Shown piece after piece: positions 46,967 to 55,802 of a stretch of 64,000 nucleotides of DNA; position 1 is the first letter of the stretch, and every line of letters starts with the position of its first letter. The DNA comes from Candidatus Kapaibacterium sp. (GTDB lineage Bacteria; Bacteroidota; Ignavibacteria; Kapaibacteriales; HRBIN21): NCBI GenBank assembly GCA_938084565.1, contig CALKEU010000009.1, positions 22,522 through 86,521 on the forward strand, given 5' to 3'. The translations under genes and the position numbers were made by a program. Below the pieces are notes generated by a model that saw only the letters and a program-made list of their open reading frames with translations, was not told the DNA's origin and did not search any database.

Positions 46967-48307
46967 CTACCGCCGGACCGCTATGCGGCGCTGCTCCTGT
47001 TCCATGTCGAAGATGGGGAGGCGCTCGACCAATTCCTCGAGCCCGATTGCACGCAGCAAATAGGGCGGCAGAGCGCGAAAGCGTAAGCGCACAGAGACCT
47101 CTAACGCCGCCGGCCACCCGCCCGGCGGAGCTGGCACAGTATAGACAGCCGTCCGGCTGTCGAAGGCGGGAATGGTGTTGAACTGTACCGCATGAGCCTC
47201 CCAGAAGAACGCCGGCCGCCCGTTGCGCAGCGCCGTCCCATTGAAGATCACCAACGCGGTATCCAACGGAACACGCCCCTGCTGGACATCGAGGCTGTGG
47301 AGCGTACGTAGGTCGCCATGGGAATCGAGTGTACCACTCTCGTAGAGAACTCGCCCCGTTGTAGTCTCCCGGACGATGAGCTCTATCCACATCTGGCGCG
47401 TGAAAATCGACCCCGTAGGGATATCGTGCCCCGTAATGTTGTTCGCCAAAGTCACTCGCACGCGCAACGGCTCCTGTGCAGAGAGCTCCGATGGCACCGC
47501 TACGAGCATGCGGAGAGCATTTTGCAGCAGGTACTCGACTGCCTCCTCCATCTGCTCCCGGCCGGGAAAATCTGAGAGCGGGACATCGACACCCGGCATC
47601 AGATGGCTGTGGCGACGCCGTACAGGTCCGCCTGGTACAATCGGTTCAGCTGTCCACGGCATGTGGCAGACCTGGCACGTAATGCCCCGACCGGGATAGG
47701 GGCTTTCACGCCACTCGGTATAGGTCCGCTCTACCAGTACCCCGAGTGGATTGACAACATCGTGACACGGAGCGCACGCCTCCGATTGCGACAGCAGCGG
47801 CTCGAAGGCGGAAGGGTGGAAGGTATTCGGTATGGGATCGGCAACGTTGCCACTGCGAGCCCCATCGAGCCGAAAGCGCCAGACCCCGCGCCCAGTCGGA
47901 TGCGGCAAAGCCATCATGTGGCAGACATCACAACTGATACCCTGTCGGGCTACGGGCGAGACCCTTTCCTTGGCTACACCAGGCAGGGTCTCCCCGAAGA
48001 GAGATCCAAAGGGCGTGTGGCAGCGCACGCAGAACTGCTCATCGATGGGTCGCTGCTGTAACATGAGGGCATTGAGAGCGTGGAAGACTGGGTCTTCGAA
48101 AGCGTAGGCATGCATCGAAATGCGCCACTCCTCGTAGTGCTGTGGATGGCACGGCTGGCACTGTTCAGCTGTTGCAACCACTCGACGCACTGCTGCCACA
48201 GTATCCTGCCTCCCCGGCTGCTCCGGCGGCGCGCTCGGTTCCGGCTCCGTCGCACAGCCACCCCAGAACGCCATCCCCGCGCAGAGGAGCACTCTCGCAT
48301 ACCTCAT
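46967..48307 (-). CDS. multiheme c-type cytochrome lipoprotein
   Basis: Five CXXCH motifs (CQPCH, CVRCH, CDVCH, CAPCH, CQVCH); lipobox-like MAFWGGCATEPEP. Confidence 0.88.
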   Translation of the reverse strand: MRYARVLLCAGMAFWGGCATEPEPSAPPEQPGRQDTVAAVRRVVATAEQCQPCHPQHYEEWRISMHAYAFEDPVFHALNALMLQQRPIDEQFCVRCHTPFGSLFGETLPGVAKERVSPVARQGISCDVCHMMALPHPTGRGVWRFRLDGARSGNVADPIPNTFHPSAFEPLLSQSEACAPCHDVVNPLGVLVERTYTEWRESPYPGRGITCQVCHMPWTAEPIVPGGPVRRRHSHLMPGVDVPLSDFPGREQMEEAVEYLLQNALRMLVAVPSELSAQEPLRVRVTLANNITGHDIPTGSIFTRQMWIELIVRETTTGRVLYESGTLDSHGDLRTLHSLDVQQGRVPLDTALVIFNGTALRNGRPAFFWEAHAVQFNTIPAFDSRTAVYTVPAPPGGWPAALEVSVRLRFRALPPYLLRAIGLEELVERLPIFDMEQEQRRIAVRR

Positions 48308-49419
48308 GGCGTCCGCACAATCCGAAATCCAACTGCAGGACTATGATGCCACGGTGATAACCCCATGCGGGCAGCAGCTCGGAGGAAGAAGTTGCCCAAA
48401 TTCCACGCTCCCCCCCGCACCACACGTTGGCTACCCGAAGGAGGGCCAGCCGGATCGACTGAGTCAGCACTCTGGTACGCCGTGTTGCTGTACCAGTCCC
48501 AGACCCATTCGGCCACATTGCCCAGCATATCGAAGAGTCCGAAGCCATTGGGCTGTTTCTGTCCTACGGCATGCGTCCGGTCATCACTATTGCGGCAGTA
48601 CCACGCAATAGGGAGTAGCACTGGTTCATCTTCTTCACATCCGCCCCACGGCTGACGGAGATCGCCAGCATAGGTATCCGTCACGGTGCCCGACCGGCAG
48701 ACATACTCCCACTCGGCTTCGGTTGGCAATCGGTAGCCATTGGCTGTCCGATCCCAGATGACTGTATCGCCTCTGAACAGATAACACGGACGCAGCCCAT
48801 GCCGTACCGAGAGTCGATTGCAGAAATCGATCGCCTCCCACCACGTGATGTTCTCCACTGGGCGCTGATCCCCGGAGAAGTAGCTGGGATTGTATCCCAT
48901 GACTGCCACCCACAACTGCTGCGTCACCTCCGTCGGCAACACTAGCAGAGGTTTGCTTACGACAACCTCCCGCACCGGCTGTTCGCTGAAGTCTCGGGAC
49001 GATCCCATCGAGAAGCGCCCTGCCGGTACCATCACCATCTGTGGCTGCGGGGGCGTTAGACGGATGTTGACGATGAGCGTACCTGTAGCCCAGAGAACCC
49101 CTGTGCCGTGGTCGTAGAGGCGCGCAACCACCGTATACGTCCCCGCCTCCTGGAATCGATGCTCTACGGTGAGGCTCCCGATCACCAGACGCCGCGGCGT
49201 ACCATCACCGAAATCCCACTCAAGGCGGAACCAGGTCGGCCTGCTACTCGGCACAGCCGTGAATTGGTACTCTACCCCCGGCTCTCCCTCCGTTCCCCCG
49301 AGCAGAGTCGAATTCACCCTCAGAGAGGGCTGAGCTAGCGGTCCGATCTCCTGTATCGGGCTATCCGCACAGCCCCAAAGAGCGAGCAGCAGCAGAATCC
49401 CAATGCACGCCATCACCAC
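48304..49419 (-). CDS. lipoprotein with PKD-like domain and formylglycine-generating enzyme (SUMF1) domain
   Basis: Lipobox LLLLALWGCADSP; PKD-like FRLEWDFGDGTPR...HRFQEAGTYTVVARLYD; FGE-like YRLPTEAEWEYVCRSG...FGLFDMLGNVAEWVWDWY...RVVRGGAW. Confidence 0.9.
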   Translation of the reverse strand: MVMACIGILLLLALWGCADSPIQEIGPLAQPSLRVNSTLLGGTEGEPGVEYQFTAVPSSRPTWFRLEWDFGDGTPRRLVIGSLTVEHRFQEAGTYTVVARLYDHGTGVLWATGTLIVNIRLTPPQPQMVMVPAGRFSMGSSRDFSEQPVREVVVSKPLLVLPTEVTQQLWVAVMGYNPSYFSGDQRPVENITWWEAIDFCNRLSVRHGLRPCYLFRGDTVIWDRTANGYRLPTEAEWEYVCRSGTVTDTYAGDLRQPWGGCEEDEPVLLPIAWYCRNSDDRTHAVGQKQPNGFGLFDMLGNVAEWVWDWYSNTAYQSADSVDPAGPPSGSQRVVRGGAWNLGNFFLRAAARMGLSPWHHSPAVGFRIVRTP

Positions 49420-49488
49420 CAGCTACCAACGCCTCTGCACAAACGAGCAACAAGGGCTCTTCGTGCATATGATCTTGCCCTAACGTTG

Positions 49489-49496
49489 TATTTTTG
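49489..49496 (+). promoter_or_regulatory. TATTTTTG box upstream of the BY-kinase gene
   Basis: Matches TAnnTTTG, 47 nt upstream of the ATG at 49543. Confidence 0.45.
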
Positions 49497-49542
49497 GCAG
49501 CCACTACGCAGAGTGCGCCACTACAGAACGAGTGGGGGATAC

Positions 49543-51927
49543 ATGCCAGCGACTCCACGCACGGCACGCGCAGGATCACCCCAGAATGGACGTCTGCCGA
49601 CAACATTGCAACGCCACTTTACCTTCATCGACTACCTGCATCTACTCTGGCAAGGGAAGTGGTGGATTATCTCCATTGCCGGTGCTGTCGTGGCAGCGGC
49701 GTTCTACTACACGTGGACACGGCCCTTCATCTACGAAGCCTCGGCACGTGTGATTGTCAATCCCAACCGTCCACCAACGGGCATTGTGTTCGTCGGTCTG
49801 GCAGGACAGGATGACCGTGCCCTCCGCAACGAACTCATGCAGATGAATGCCCACGAAACCATGCAAGCTGTCGCAGGGGCTCTCCTCCAGAAAGCGCAGG
49901 AAGGCGCCCGGCTCTCTCTGGCCAACTTCGCCGCCCTGGCTGCCAAGGGGGCTGCGCCGCAGACCCGGGCCGATAGCATTGCCCTCTTGGCTGGACGGCT
50001 GCGGAGTGTGCTAACGCTGACTCCAACCCGCGACGCCGATATTGTCGACATCCGAGTCCGCACCAACGACCCGCACGAAGCAGCGCTCATCGCTAACACA
50101 TTTGCTGAGGTCTACGTTCGCGTCAACGAGCAGAACAATCGAGCCCACGCACGCCGAGTACGGGAGTTCCTCCAGCAACAGTACGAATGGACCCGCGACA
50201 CCCTGGCCAAGGCTGAGCGGGAGCTACAAGACTACATGACCCGGACGGGCTCGATGGAGCTTGACGTGCGGGCGAATGCACTTGTCACACAACTGTCCGA
50301 GCTCGACAGCAAAGCTAGCGAGGCCCGCATTGCGTGCGATGCCCTCCGACGTACCCTCGACCAGTACCACCAGCAGCTCCGCGACATTGAGCCGACTCTG
50401 GCCGAAGAGCTCGCAACGGTCTCATCCCCCTACATTGAAACACTGCAGCAAGAGCTTGCACGCCTGGAAGTCCAGCGCGATCTCATCCTAGCCAGCAAAC
50501 CCGTAGTTGCAAGCCCAGTGTATTTCCAAACCCAGATGCAGCAGGTCGAGGCCCAACTGGCTGAACTCCGGGAGAAACTCCGTCAGCGCACCGAAGAGCT
50601 CAAGCGCTCTAAGCTCGGGGCTCTGCCTGTCCCGCCCGAAGGGGGCGGCCCAACCGCTGCGCTGCAGAACCTGCGACAGAAAGTCTTCGAGCTCAGTGTC
50701 CAGCTACAGGCTGAAGAAGCCCGATTGAACGCAATAGAAAACGCCCGACGCAAGGCCGAACAGGAGTTCCAGCGCCTGCCCGCTCAGATCATTGAGCTGG
50801 CACGTCTGCGCCGAACAACAGGGAGCCTGGAAAAGCTCCACGACCTGCTCTCGGAAAAGCTCAACGAAGCCATCATTGCCGAGCAATCTGTCTTCGCCAC
50901 CGTCTCCATCCTCGAGCGTGCCGTCGCCCCTTCACGCCCAATTAGCCCCAACCGCTCCCTGAATATGACGGTGGCCACCATCGTGGGCCTACTCTTGGGG
51001 ATTGGCTTTGTCCTGCTCCGTGTCCTGACAGATACCACCGTGCGCTCGCCCGAGGATCTGGAAAACGCTGGCATGGTAGTCCTGGCTGCAATTCCTCGTA
51101 TCCCGCCGGATTTGACTGCCGCAGATGCGGCCATGATTGCCCAGAATCCCGAAGAGGCCGCCTTCTACAGTCGCTTCCCTGCCGAACAGGCCATCCCGCC
51201 CCACCTCATTTCACACTGCAACCCCAAATCGCCCATTGCAGAAAACTACCGATCGGTCCGCACCGCACTGCAATTTGCTACCGTCGGGACCTCTCACCCA
51301 CTCATCGTTGTCACTAGTTCCGTGCCCCAGGAAGGCAAAACCACCACGACGACCAATATTGCCATTACCTTTGCTCAGGCTGGATATCGCACTCTCCTCA
51401 TCGATGCGGACTTACGACGCCCGTCGACGCACTCAGTCTTTGGCTTTGGGCGTGAGCCTGGTCTGGTCAATGTCCTCATCGGCGAACTCCCCGCCGATGC
51501 GGCATGCCGTCCGACTGGCATTGGCGGCCTAGATCTACTCACCTGCGGCCCTATTCCACCGAATCCTTCGGAGCTGCTCGGCTCTGAGCACACCCGCCAG
51601 CTCCTCCATGAGCTCCGACACCGCTACGACATCGTCTTTGTAGACACTCCACCGGTCATCTCCGTCACCGACGCTCTTGTCCTGGCACCACTTGCTCACG
51701 TGTACGTTCTCGTTGCACGCGCCAACGAAACCCGCATCGAAGCTTTGCTCAAAGCACGAGAGCTCCTCGAGCGCGTCTCGGCACGCATCCTCGGTGTCGT
51801 GCTCAACGAATTTGACATCGCCACTACCTACGGCTCCTACTACCGCTACTACCGCTACTACAAGTACTACCACTACTACGCCGACACAGACAGGCGCCGT
51901 CGCAGTGTTCCGCGTCGTTCTACCTGA
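49543..51927 (+). CDS. polysaccharide biosynthesis tyrosine autokinase (Wzc-like BY-kinase)
   Basis: Wzz domain; kinase Walker A VTSSVPQEGKTTTTTNIAITFAQAGYRTLLIDADLRRPS; VFVDTPPVISVTDALVL; Tyr-rich tail YYRYYRYYKYYHYY. Confidence 0.95.
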   Translation: MPATPRTARAGSPQNGRLPTTLQRHFTFIDYLHLLWQGKWWIISIAGAVVAAAFYYTWTRPFIYEASARVIVNPNRPPTGIVFVGLAGQDDRALRNELMQMNAHETMQAVAGALLQKAQEGARLSLANFAALAAKGAAPQTRADSIALLAGRLRSVLTLTPTRDADIVDIRVRTNDPHEAALIANTFAEVYVRVNEQNNRAHARRVREFLQQQYEWTRDTLAKAERELQDYMTRTGSMELDVRANALVTQLSELDSKASEARIACDALRRTLDQYHQQLRDIEPTLAEELATVSSPYIETLQQELARLEVQRDLILASKPVVASPVYFQTQMQQVEAQLAELREKLRQRTEELKRSKLGALPVPPEGGGPTAALQNLRQKVFELSVQLQAEEARLNAIENARRKAEQEFQRLPAQIIELARLRRTTGSLEKLHDLLSEKLNEAIIAEQSVFATVSILERAVAPSRPISPNRSLNMTVATIVGLLLGIGFVLLRVLTDTTVRSPEDLENAGMVVLAAIPRIPPDLTAADAAMIAQNPEEAAFYSRFPAEQAIPPHLISHCNPKSPIAENYRSVRTALQFATVGTSHPLIVVTSSVPQEGKTTTTTNIAITFAQAGYRTLLIDADLRRPSTHSVFGFGREPGLVNVLIGELPADAACRPTGIGGLDLLTCGPIPPNPSELLGSEHTRQLLHELRHRYDIVFVDTPPVISVTDALVLAPLAHVYVLVARANETRIEALLKARELLERVSARILGVVLNEFDIATTYGSYYRYYRYYKYYHYYADTDRRRRSVPRRST
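51838..51879 (+). repeat. degenerate TAC-rich coding repeat encoding (YYX)n
   Basis: tactaccgc tactaccgc tactacaag tactaccac tactac encodes YYRYYRYYKYYHYY. Confidence 0.85.
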
Positions 51928-51930
51928 GCT

Positions 51931-53313
51931 ATGTCAGCCATCGGAAGCTACATCGAACAGCATCGGCAACGCTTTGTGGAAGAGCTCGCCGATCTCCTCC
52001 GTTTCCCGAGCATCAGCACCGACCCAGCCCATGCCAGCGATGTGCGTCGCTGTGCCGAATGGCTCCTTGAGCATCTCTCGAGCCTGGCCCCTCAGCGCGT
52101 TGAGCTCTTCCCTACGGCGGGGCATCCCATCGTGTACGCAGTGTGGGAAGGCCCGGCCGGAACCCCGACTGTGCTGATCTATGGTCACTACGACGTTCAA
52201 CCCGCCGATCCGCTCGAGCTCTGGGATAGCCCTCCTTTTGAGCCCACCGTACGCGATGGACGGATTTATGCTCGCGGGGCGACAGACAACAAAGGTCAGT
52301 TCTTCGCCCATGTCAAAGCCATCGAGGCTGTGCTCCGCACACACAAGCAGCTACCGCTGACGCTCAAACTTCTCCTCGAAGGCGAGGAAGAGATTGGCAG
52401 CCCCAACTTGCGGCCATTCATCGAGCAACACCGGGATCTATTGGCCTGTGATGCGGTCCTCATCTCTGACACAGCTCTCTATCGCGACGACCTACCCACC
52501 CTCTGCTACGGGCTTCGCGGCCTCTGCTACCTTGAGGTAACCGTCCGTACTGCGGCAACGGACCTACATTCCGGTGTCTTCGGCGGCGTTGTGGACAATC
52601 CTATCCTCGTACTGGCACATCTGCTCGACCGCCTGCGGGACGGGTATGGACGCGTCACAGTCCCGGGCTTCTACGATTGCGTGGCTGACCCTTCAGCTGA
52701 GGAACGCCAGCGCCTTGCGGAGCTCCCCTTCGATGCAGAGGAGCTGCGCCGTCACATTGGCGCACCTCTGCTCTTCGGCGAGGTTGGCTACTCGGTTCTG
52801 GAACGGCGCTGGCTGCGTCCGACGTTCGATGTCCATGGCATCGTCGGTGGCTTCACGGGAAGCGGGGCTAAAACGGTTCTTCCGGCTACGGCCTCAGCCA
52901 AGCTCTCTTTCCGGCTTGTCCCCTACCAGCGGGCCGACGACATTGCAGCAGCCGTGACAGCCACCCTCCGGGCTCTCTCACCTCCGACGGCCTCAGTCGA
53001 GATTCGCCTCCTCCACGGAGCCGATCCCGTCCTCATTTCCCCCGATACACCTCCAATGCGAGCGGCAGCACGAGCGCTCGAACGGGTCTTCGGGCGCCCC
53101 CCCGTCTTCGTCCGTGAAGGAGGTACCATCCCCGTGGTGGGATGGTTTACCGAGCTGCTCCACGTACCGGTCGTGCTCATGGGCTTTGGCCTCGAAACCG
53201 AAGGAGCCCATGCCCCAAACGAGCACTTCCACCTGAAGAATTTCATCCGAGCCACCTTGACATCGGCCACCTTCTTCCACGAGTATGCCCATGGGGAAGG
53301 CGCAATCTCGTAA
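51931..53313 (+). CDS. M20 family dipeptidase
   Basis: VLIYGHYDVQPADPLELWDSPPFEPTVRDGRIYARGATDNKGQFFAHVKAIEAVL...LLLEGEEEIGSPNL...VREGGTIPVV. Confidence 0.93.
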   Translation: MSAIGSYIEQHRQRFVEELADLLRFPSISTDPAHASDVRRCAEWLLEHLSSLAPQRVELFPTAGHPIVYAVWEGPAGTPTVLIYGHYDVQPADPLELWDSPPFEPTVRDGRIYARGATDNKGQFFAHVKAIEAVLRTHKQLPLTLKLLLEGEEEIGSPNLRPFIEQHRDLLACDAVLISDTALYRDDLPTLCYGLRGLCYLEVTVRTAATDLHSGVFGGVVDNPILVLAHLLDRLRDGYGRVTVPGFYDCVADPSAEERQRLAELPFDAEELRRHIGAPLLFGEVGYSVLERRWLRPTFDVHGIVGGFTGSGAKTVLPATASAKLSFRLVPYQRADDIAAAVTATLRALSPPTASVEIRLLHGADPVLISPDTPPMRAAARALERVFGRPPVFVREGGTIPVVGWFTELLHVPVVLMGFGLETEGAHAPNEHFHLKNFIRATLTSATFFHEYAHGEGAIS

Positions 53314-53626
53314 GGCCATCTTTCTAGGCTTTGTGCTCAGCCTTCTCTGCAGCTGTGCAACCCCCCGTCCTCGCGGGACTGTGGTAGAGCTCAAGGGGAC
53401 GGTCAACCCGCTCCGCATGAATGCACACACCTGCTGGATATTGGAGACGGGCACTATGAAGGATAAAGCTTTCTACGAACTGCACGGCCCGGAACACCTC
53501 CTGCAACGCATACGGAGGGAAAATCTCTACGTTCACCTCCGAGCTCTCCTCCTGCCAGACTGCACGCCCGCATGTGGTATCGGAATATGCATCGAAGTGA
53601 CCAACATCGTTGCCATCGGACCATGA
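53291..53626 (+). CDS. hypothetical small lipoprotein
   Basis: MGKAQSRKAIFLGFVLSLLCSCATPRPRG lipobox; OB-like downstream sequence. Confidence 0.6.
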   Translation: MGKAQSRKAIFLGFVLSLLCSCATPRPRGTVVELKGTVNPLRMNAHTCWILETGTMKDKAFYELHGPEHLLQRIRRENLYVHLRALLLPDCTPACGIGICIEVTNIVAIGP

Positions 53627-54987
53627 AGACGGCCCTGCAGTCTCTACTAGCACTGGCACTCCTCCTCGGGGGCTGCGCAACGACAACGGACATCCTGCAG
53701 ACACCGCTGACCCGTACGGAACGGGATACTTACACACTTCTGCACCGTGACACCGTATGGCATACCCAGTACCATAATCCACCGGGGCAACCCCATGGAA
53801 GTGTCCTCTTCCCGAGCTCTCGGCAGACGGAAGTCCGCTATACGGCGACCGTACGCGACAGCGTTGTCGAACGCCACTACCCGAACTTCATCCGCGCAGG
53901 GCTCTTCGAAAGTGTTGGGCTCATTGGGGTTGCCCCTCCCAGCAACGGCCATACCTGGGGAGTGTTTGGGCTCTTCCCCGAACTGCTAGAGCATAATGTG
54001 CAGCGCGAGTCAGCATTGTTCACGGGAGGATGGTACCGGTTCGGCATTGTGGAATACCGCTTCCCATGGTTCACCCAAGCCCGGGACTGGAGTGTTGGAA
54101 CTGTTGGCCTCGAAGTGTTTGCCCTCGAGCACAGCGGTCCTTCACTGGCAGGGATTCTGCCACTGTATCTCCGCAAGCGATGGTACTTGCGGGATACGCC
54201 ACCTTATGTAGCAGCGGCTGCGGGCCTCGGCATGAGTTTGCTACCTTCGCAGTACCTGAATCTGACCGCTTCACTCGAATCGGGCTCACTCGGTGGGGTA
54301 AATCTCCGGGCATATGGTGGCTTCCTCTGGGGACAGAGTCCGGCAGGCCAGCAAGAGCTGCCTCAACGGAGCTATGCCAAACCGTATCTGGGCGCGGGGA
54401 TCTCCTTGATCGATTTCCTCAATCGGGAAGAGGAGCTCGAGCAAGAGTGGAGCCAGCATCGACACTCGTCCTGGAGTGTTGGACTGGCGCAGTTTGCCTT
54501 CCTGAAGACCTCTGCCTCGCGATCGGTGTGGACTGATACTGCTTCTCCTCTTATTTCCGGCCTCATATGGCGTCTCCTCCCGGTCCAGCTTGCCATACCG
54601 GTGAGTCCTGCAGGCTTCTATGCTGGCACAGCTCTGGCAAGCATCCTCATTCTCGGTCTCGATGCTGGTGGCGTGGGTATTCTGCCCCTCCGCTTCGGCT
54701 ACTGGCGTGAGCTGGTTCCCATAGGACTCTACGGCGATGTCAGCGCCGAGGTGTTCTACCACCCCTCGAAGGCTCTCCACCTTTCGGGGCGCCTCCTGCT
54801 ACGCATCAGTGACATTGTCAACCTCTTTGCCACCGCAGGATTTGCTGATGGCTCAGCGTTGCGAGCCCGTGATTGGTGGGATATCTTGCAGCAGGCTACC
54901 CGCTTCAGTGGCTGGTATATTGGCATTGGCACTGGTGTAGGCGAACGCCTCTTCCGCCAGGCGGATTTGTGGTACTACCGTCAGTAA
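53623..54987 (+). CDS. hypothetical lipoprotein / outer-membrane-associated protein
   Basis: MKTALQSLLALALLLGGCATTTDI lipobox; aromatic/Gly-rich beta-strand pattern to C-terminal WYYRQ. ATGA overlap with the preceding lipoprotein. Confidence 0.6.
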   Translation: MKTALQSLLALALLLGGCATTTDILQTPLTRTERDTYTLLHRDTVWHTQYHNPPGQPHGSVLFPSSRQTEVRYTATVRDSVVERHYPNFIRAGLFESVGLIGVAPPSNGHTWGVFGLFPELLEHNVQRESALFTGGWYRFGIVEYRFPWFTQARDWSVGTVGLEVFALEHSGPSLAGILPLYLRKRWYLRDTPPYVAAAAGLGMSLLPSQYLNLTASLESGSLGGVNLRAYGGFLWGQSPAGQQELPQRSYAKPYLGAGISLIDFLNREEELEQEWSQHRHSSWSVGLAQFAFLKTSASRSVWTDTASPLISGLIWRLLPVQLAIPVSPAGFYAGTALASILILGLDAGGVGILPLRFGYWRELVPIGLYGDVSAEVFYHPSKALHLSGRLLLRISDIVNLFATAGFADGSALRARDWWDILQQATRFSGWYIGIGTGVGERLFRQADLWYYRQ

Positions 54988-55027
54988 TCGACTTGCGCTG
55001 GGCCATCCTACCACTGAGGAGGAGAAC

Positions 55028-55750
55028 ATGCCCTCTCTGTCCCGTGCAGTGCAAGAGGTGTGGGAGGTTGTGCTCCAGCTGGTAGCTCCACGCTGCTGCT
55101 GCATCTGTGGCAGAGCTCTGGAGAGCCGTACCGGGATAGAGCGCTTTGTCTGCCGGCCATGCTGGGACAATCTCCCCATTGCCCCGCCACCGGAGATGAT
55201 CTACCATGAGCTTGTGTGCTCTTTCGGGGCCGATGAGCTAGCGCTCTCCGGTGTTGCAGCTCTCTTTCACCTACGGGAAGGCAGCCCTGCTATGCGGCTC
55301 ATCTATGCGGTCAAGTACTTCGGACTCTGGGAGCTCGGCATCGAACTCGGACGCGTTCTCGGCGGCCTCCTGCCCCATCTCTTGCCTGAGCCGGTAGATC
55401 TCATCGTCCCGGTGCCGATCCATCCGGCTCGAGAGCGCGAACGCACTTACAACCAAGCCGAGGCTATTGCCCGAGGGCTTGCCGCCGTCGCTCAGCGCCC
55501 TGTCTCGACCGAGGTCATACGACGCCGCATCGCTACGAGCTCCCAGACCCAGCTGAATGCTGAAGAGCGTCGCCGCAACGTAGCCGGTGCCTTCATCGGT
55601 GCCGCCCAGGCTGCGCTTGCACGCTCCCGCAGCGTGCTCTTGGTCGACGACGTTCTCACAACGGGCTCGACTCTCAATAGTTGTGCCGAAGCACTACTCG
55701 AGCTCGGTGCCCGACGGGTCTTCGCCGTCGCAGTAGCCAAGGCAATGTGA
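55028..55750 (+). CDS. ComF family protein (phosphoribosyltransferase)
   Basis: CCCICGRALESRTGIERFVCRPCW zinc-finger-like; VDLIVPVPIHPARERERTYNQAEAIARGLA; SVLLVDDVLTTGSTLNSCAEALLELGARRVFAVAVA. Confidence 0.92.
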   Translation: MPSLSRAVQEVWEVVLQLVAPRCCCICGRALESRTGIERFVCRPCWDNLPIAPPPEMIYHELVCSFGADELALSGVAALFHLREGSPAMRLIYAVKYFGLWELGIELGRVLGGLLPHLLPEPVDLIVPVPIHPARERERTYNQAEAIARGLAAVAQRPVSTEVIRRRIATSSQTQLNAEERRRNVAGAFIGAAQAALARSRSVLLVDDVLTTGSTLNSCAEALLELGARRVFAVAVAKAM

Positions 55751-55802
55751 AGCCCCCTCCGAACGTCGCACACCGTGTCAGCCAAGCACTGGACGCACAC
55801 CT

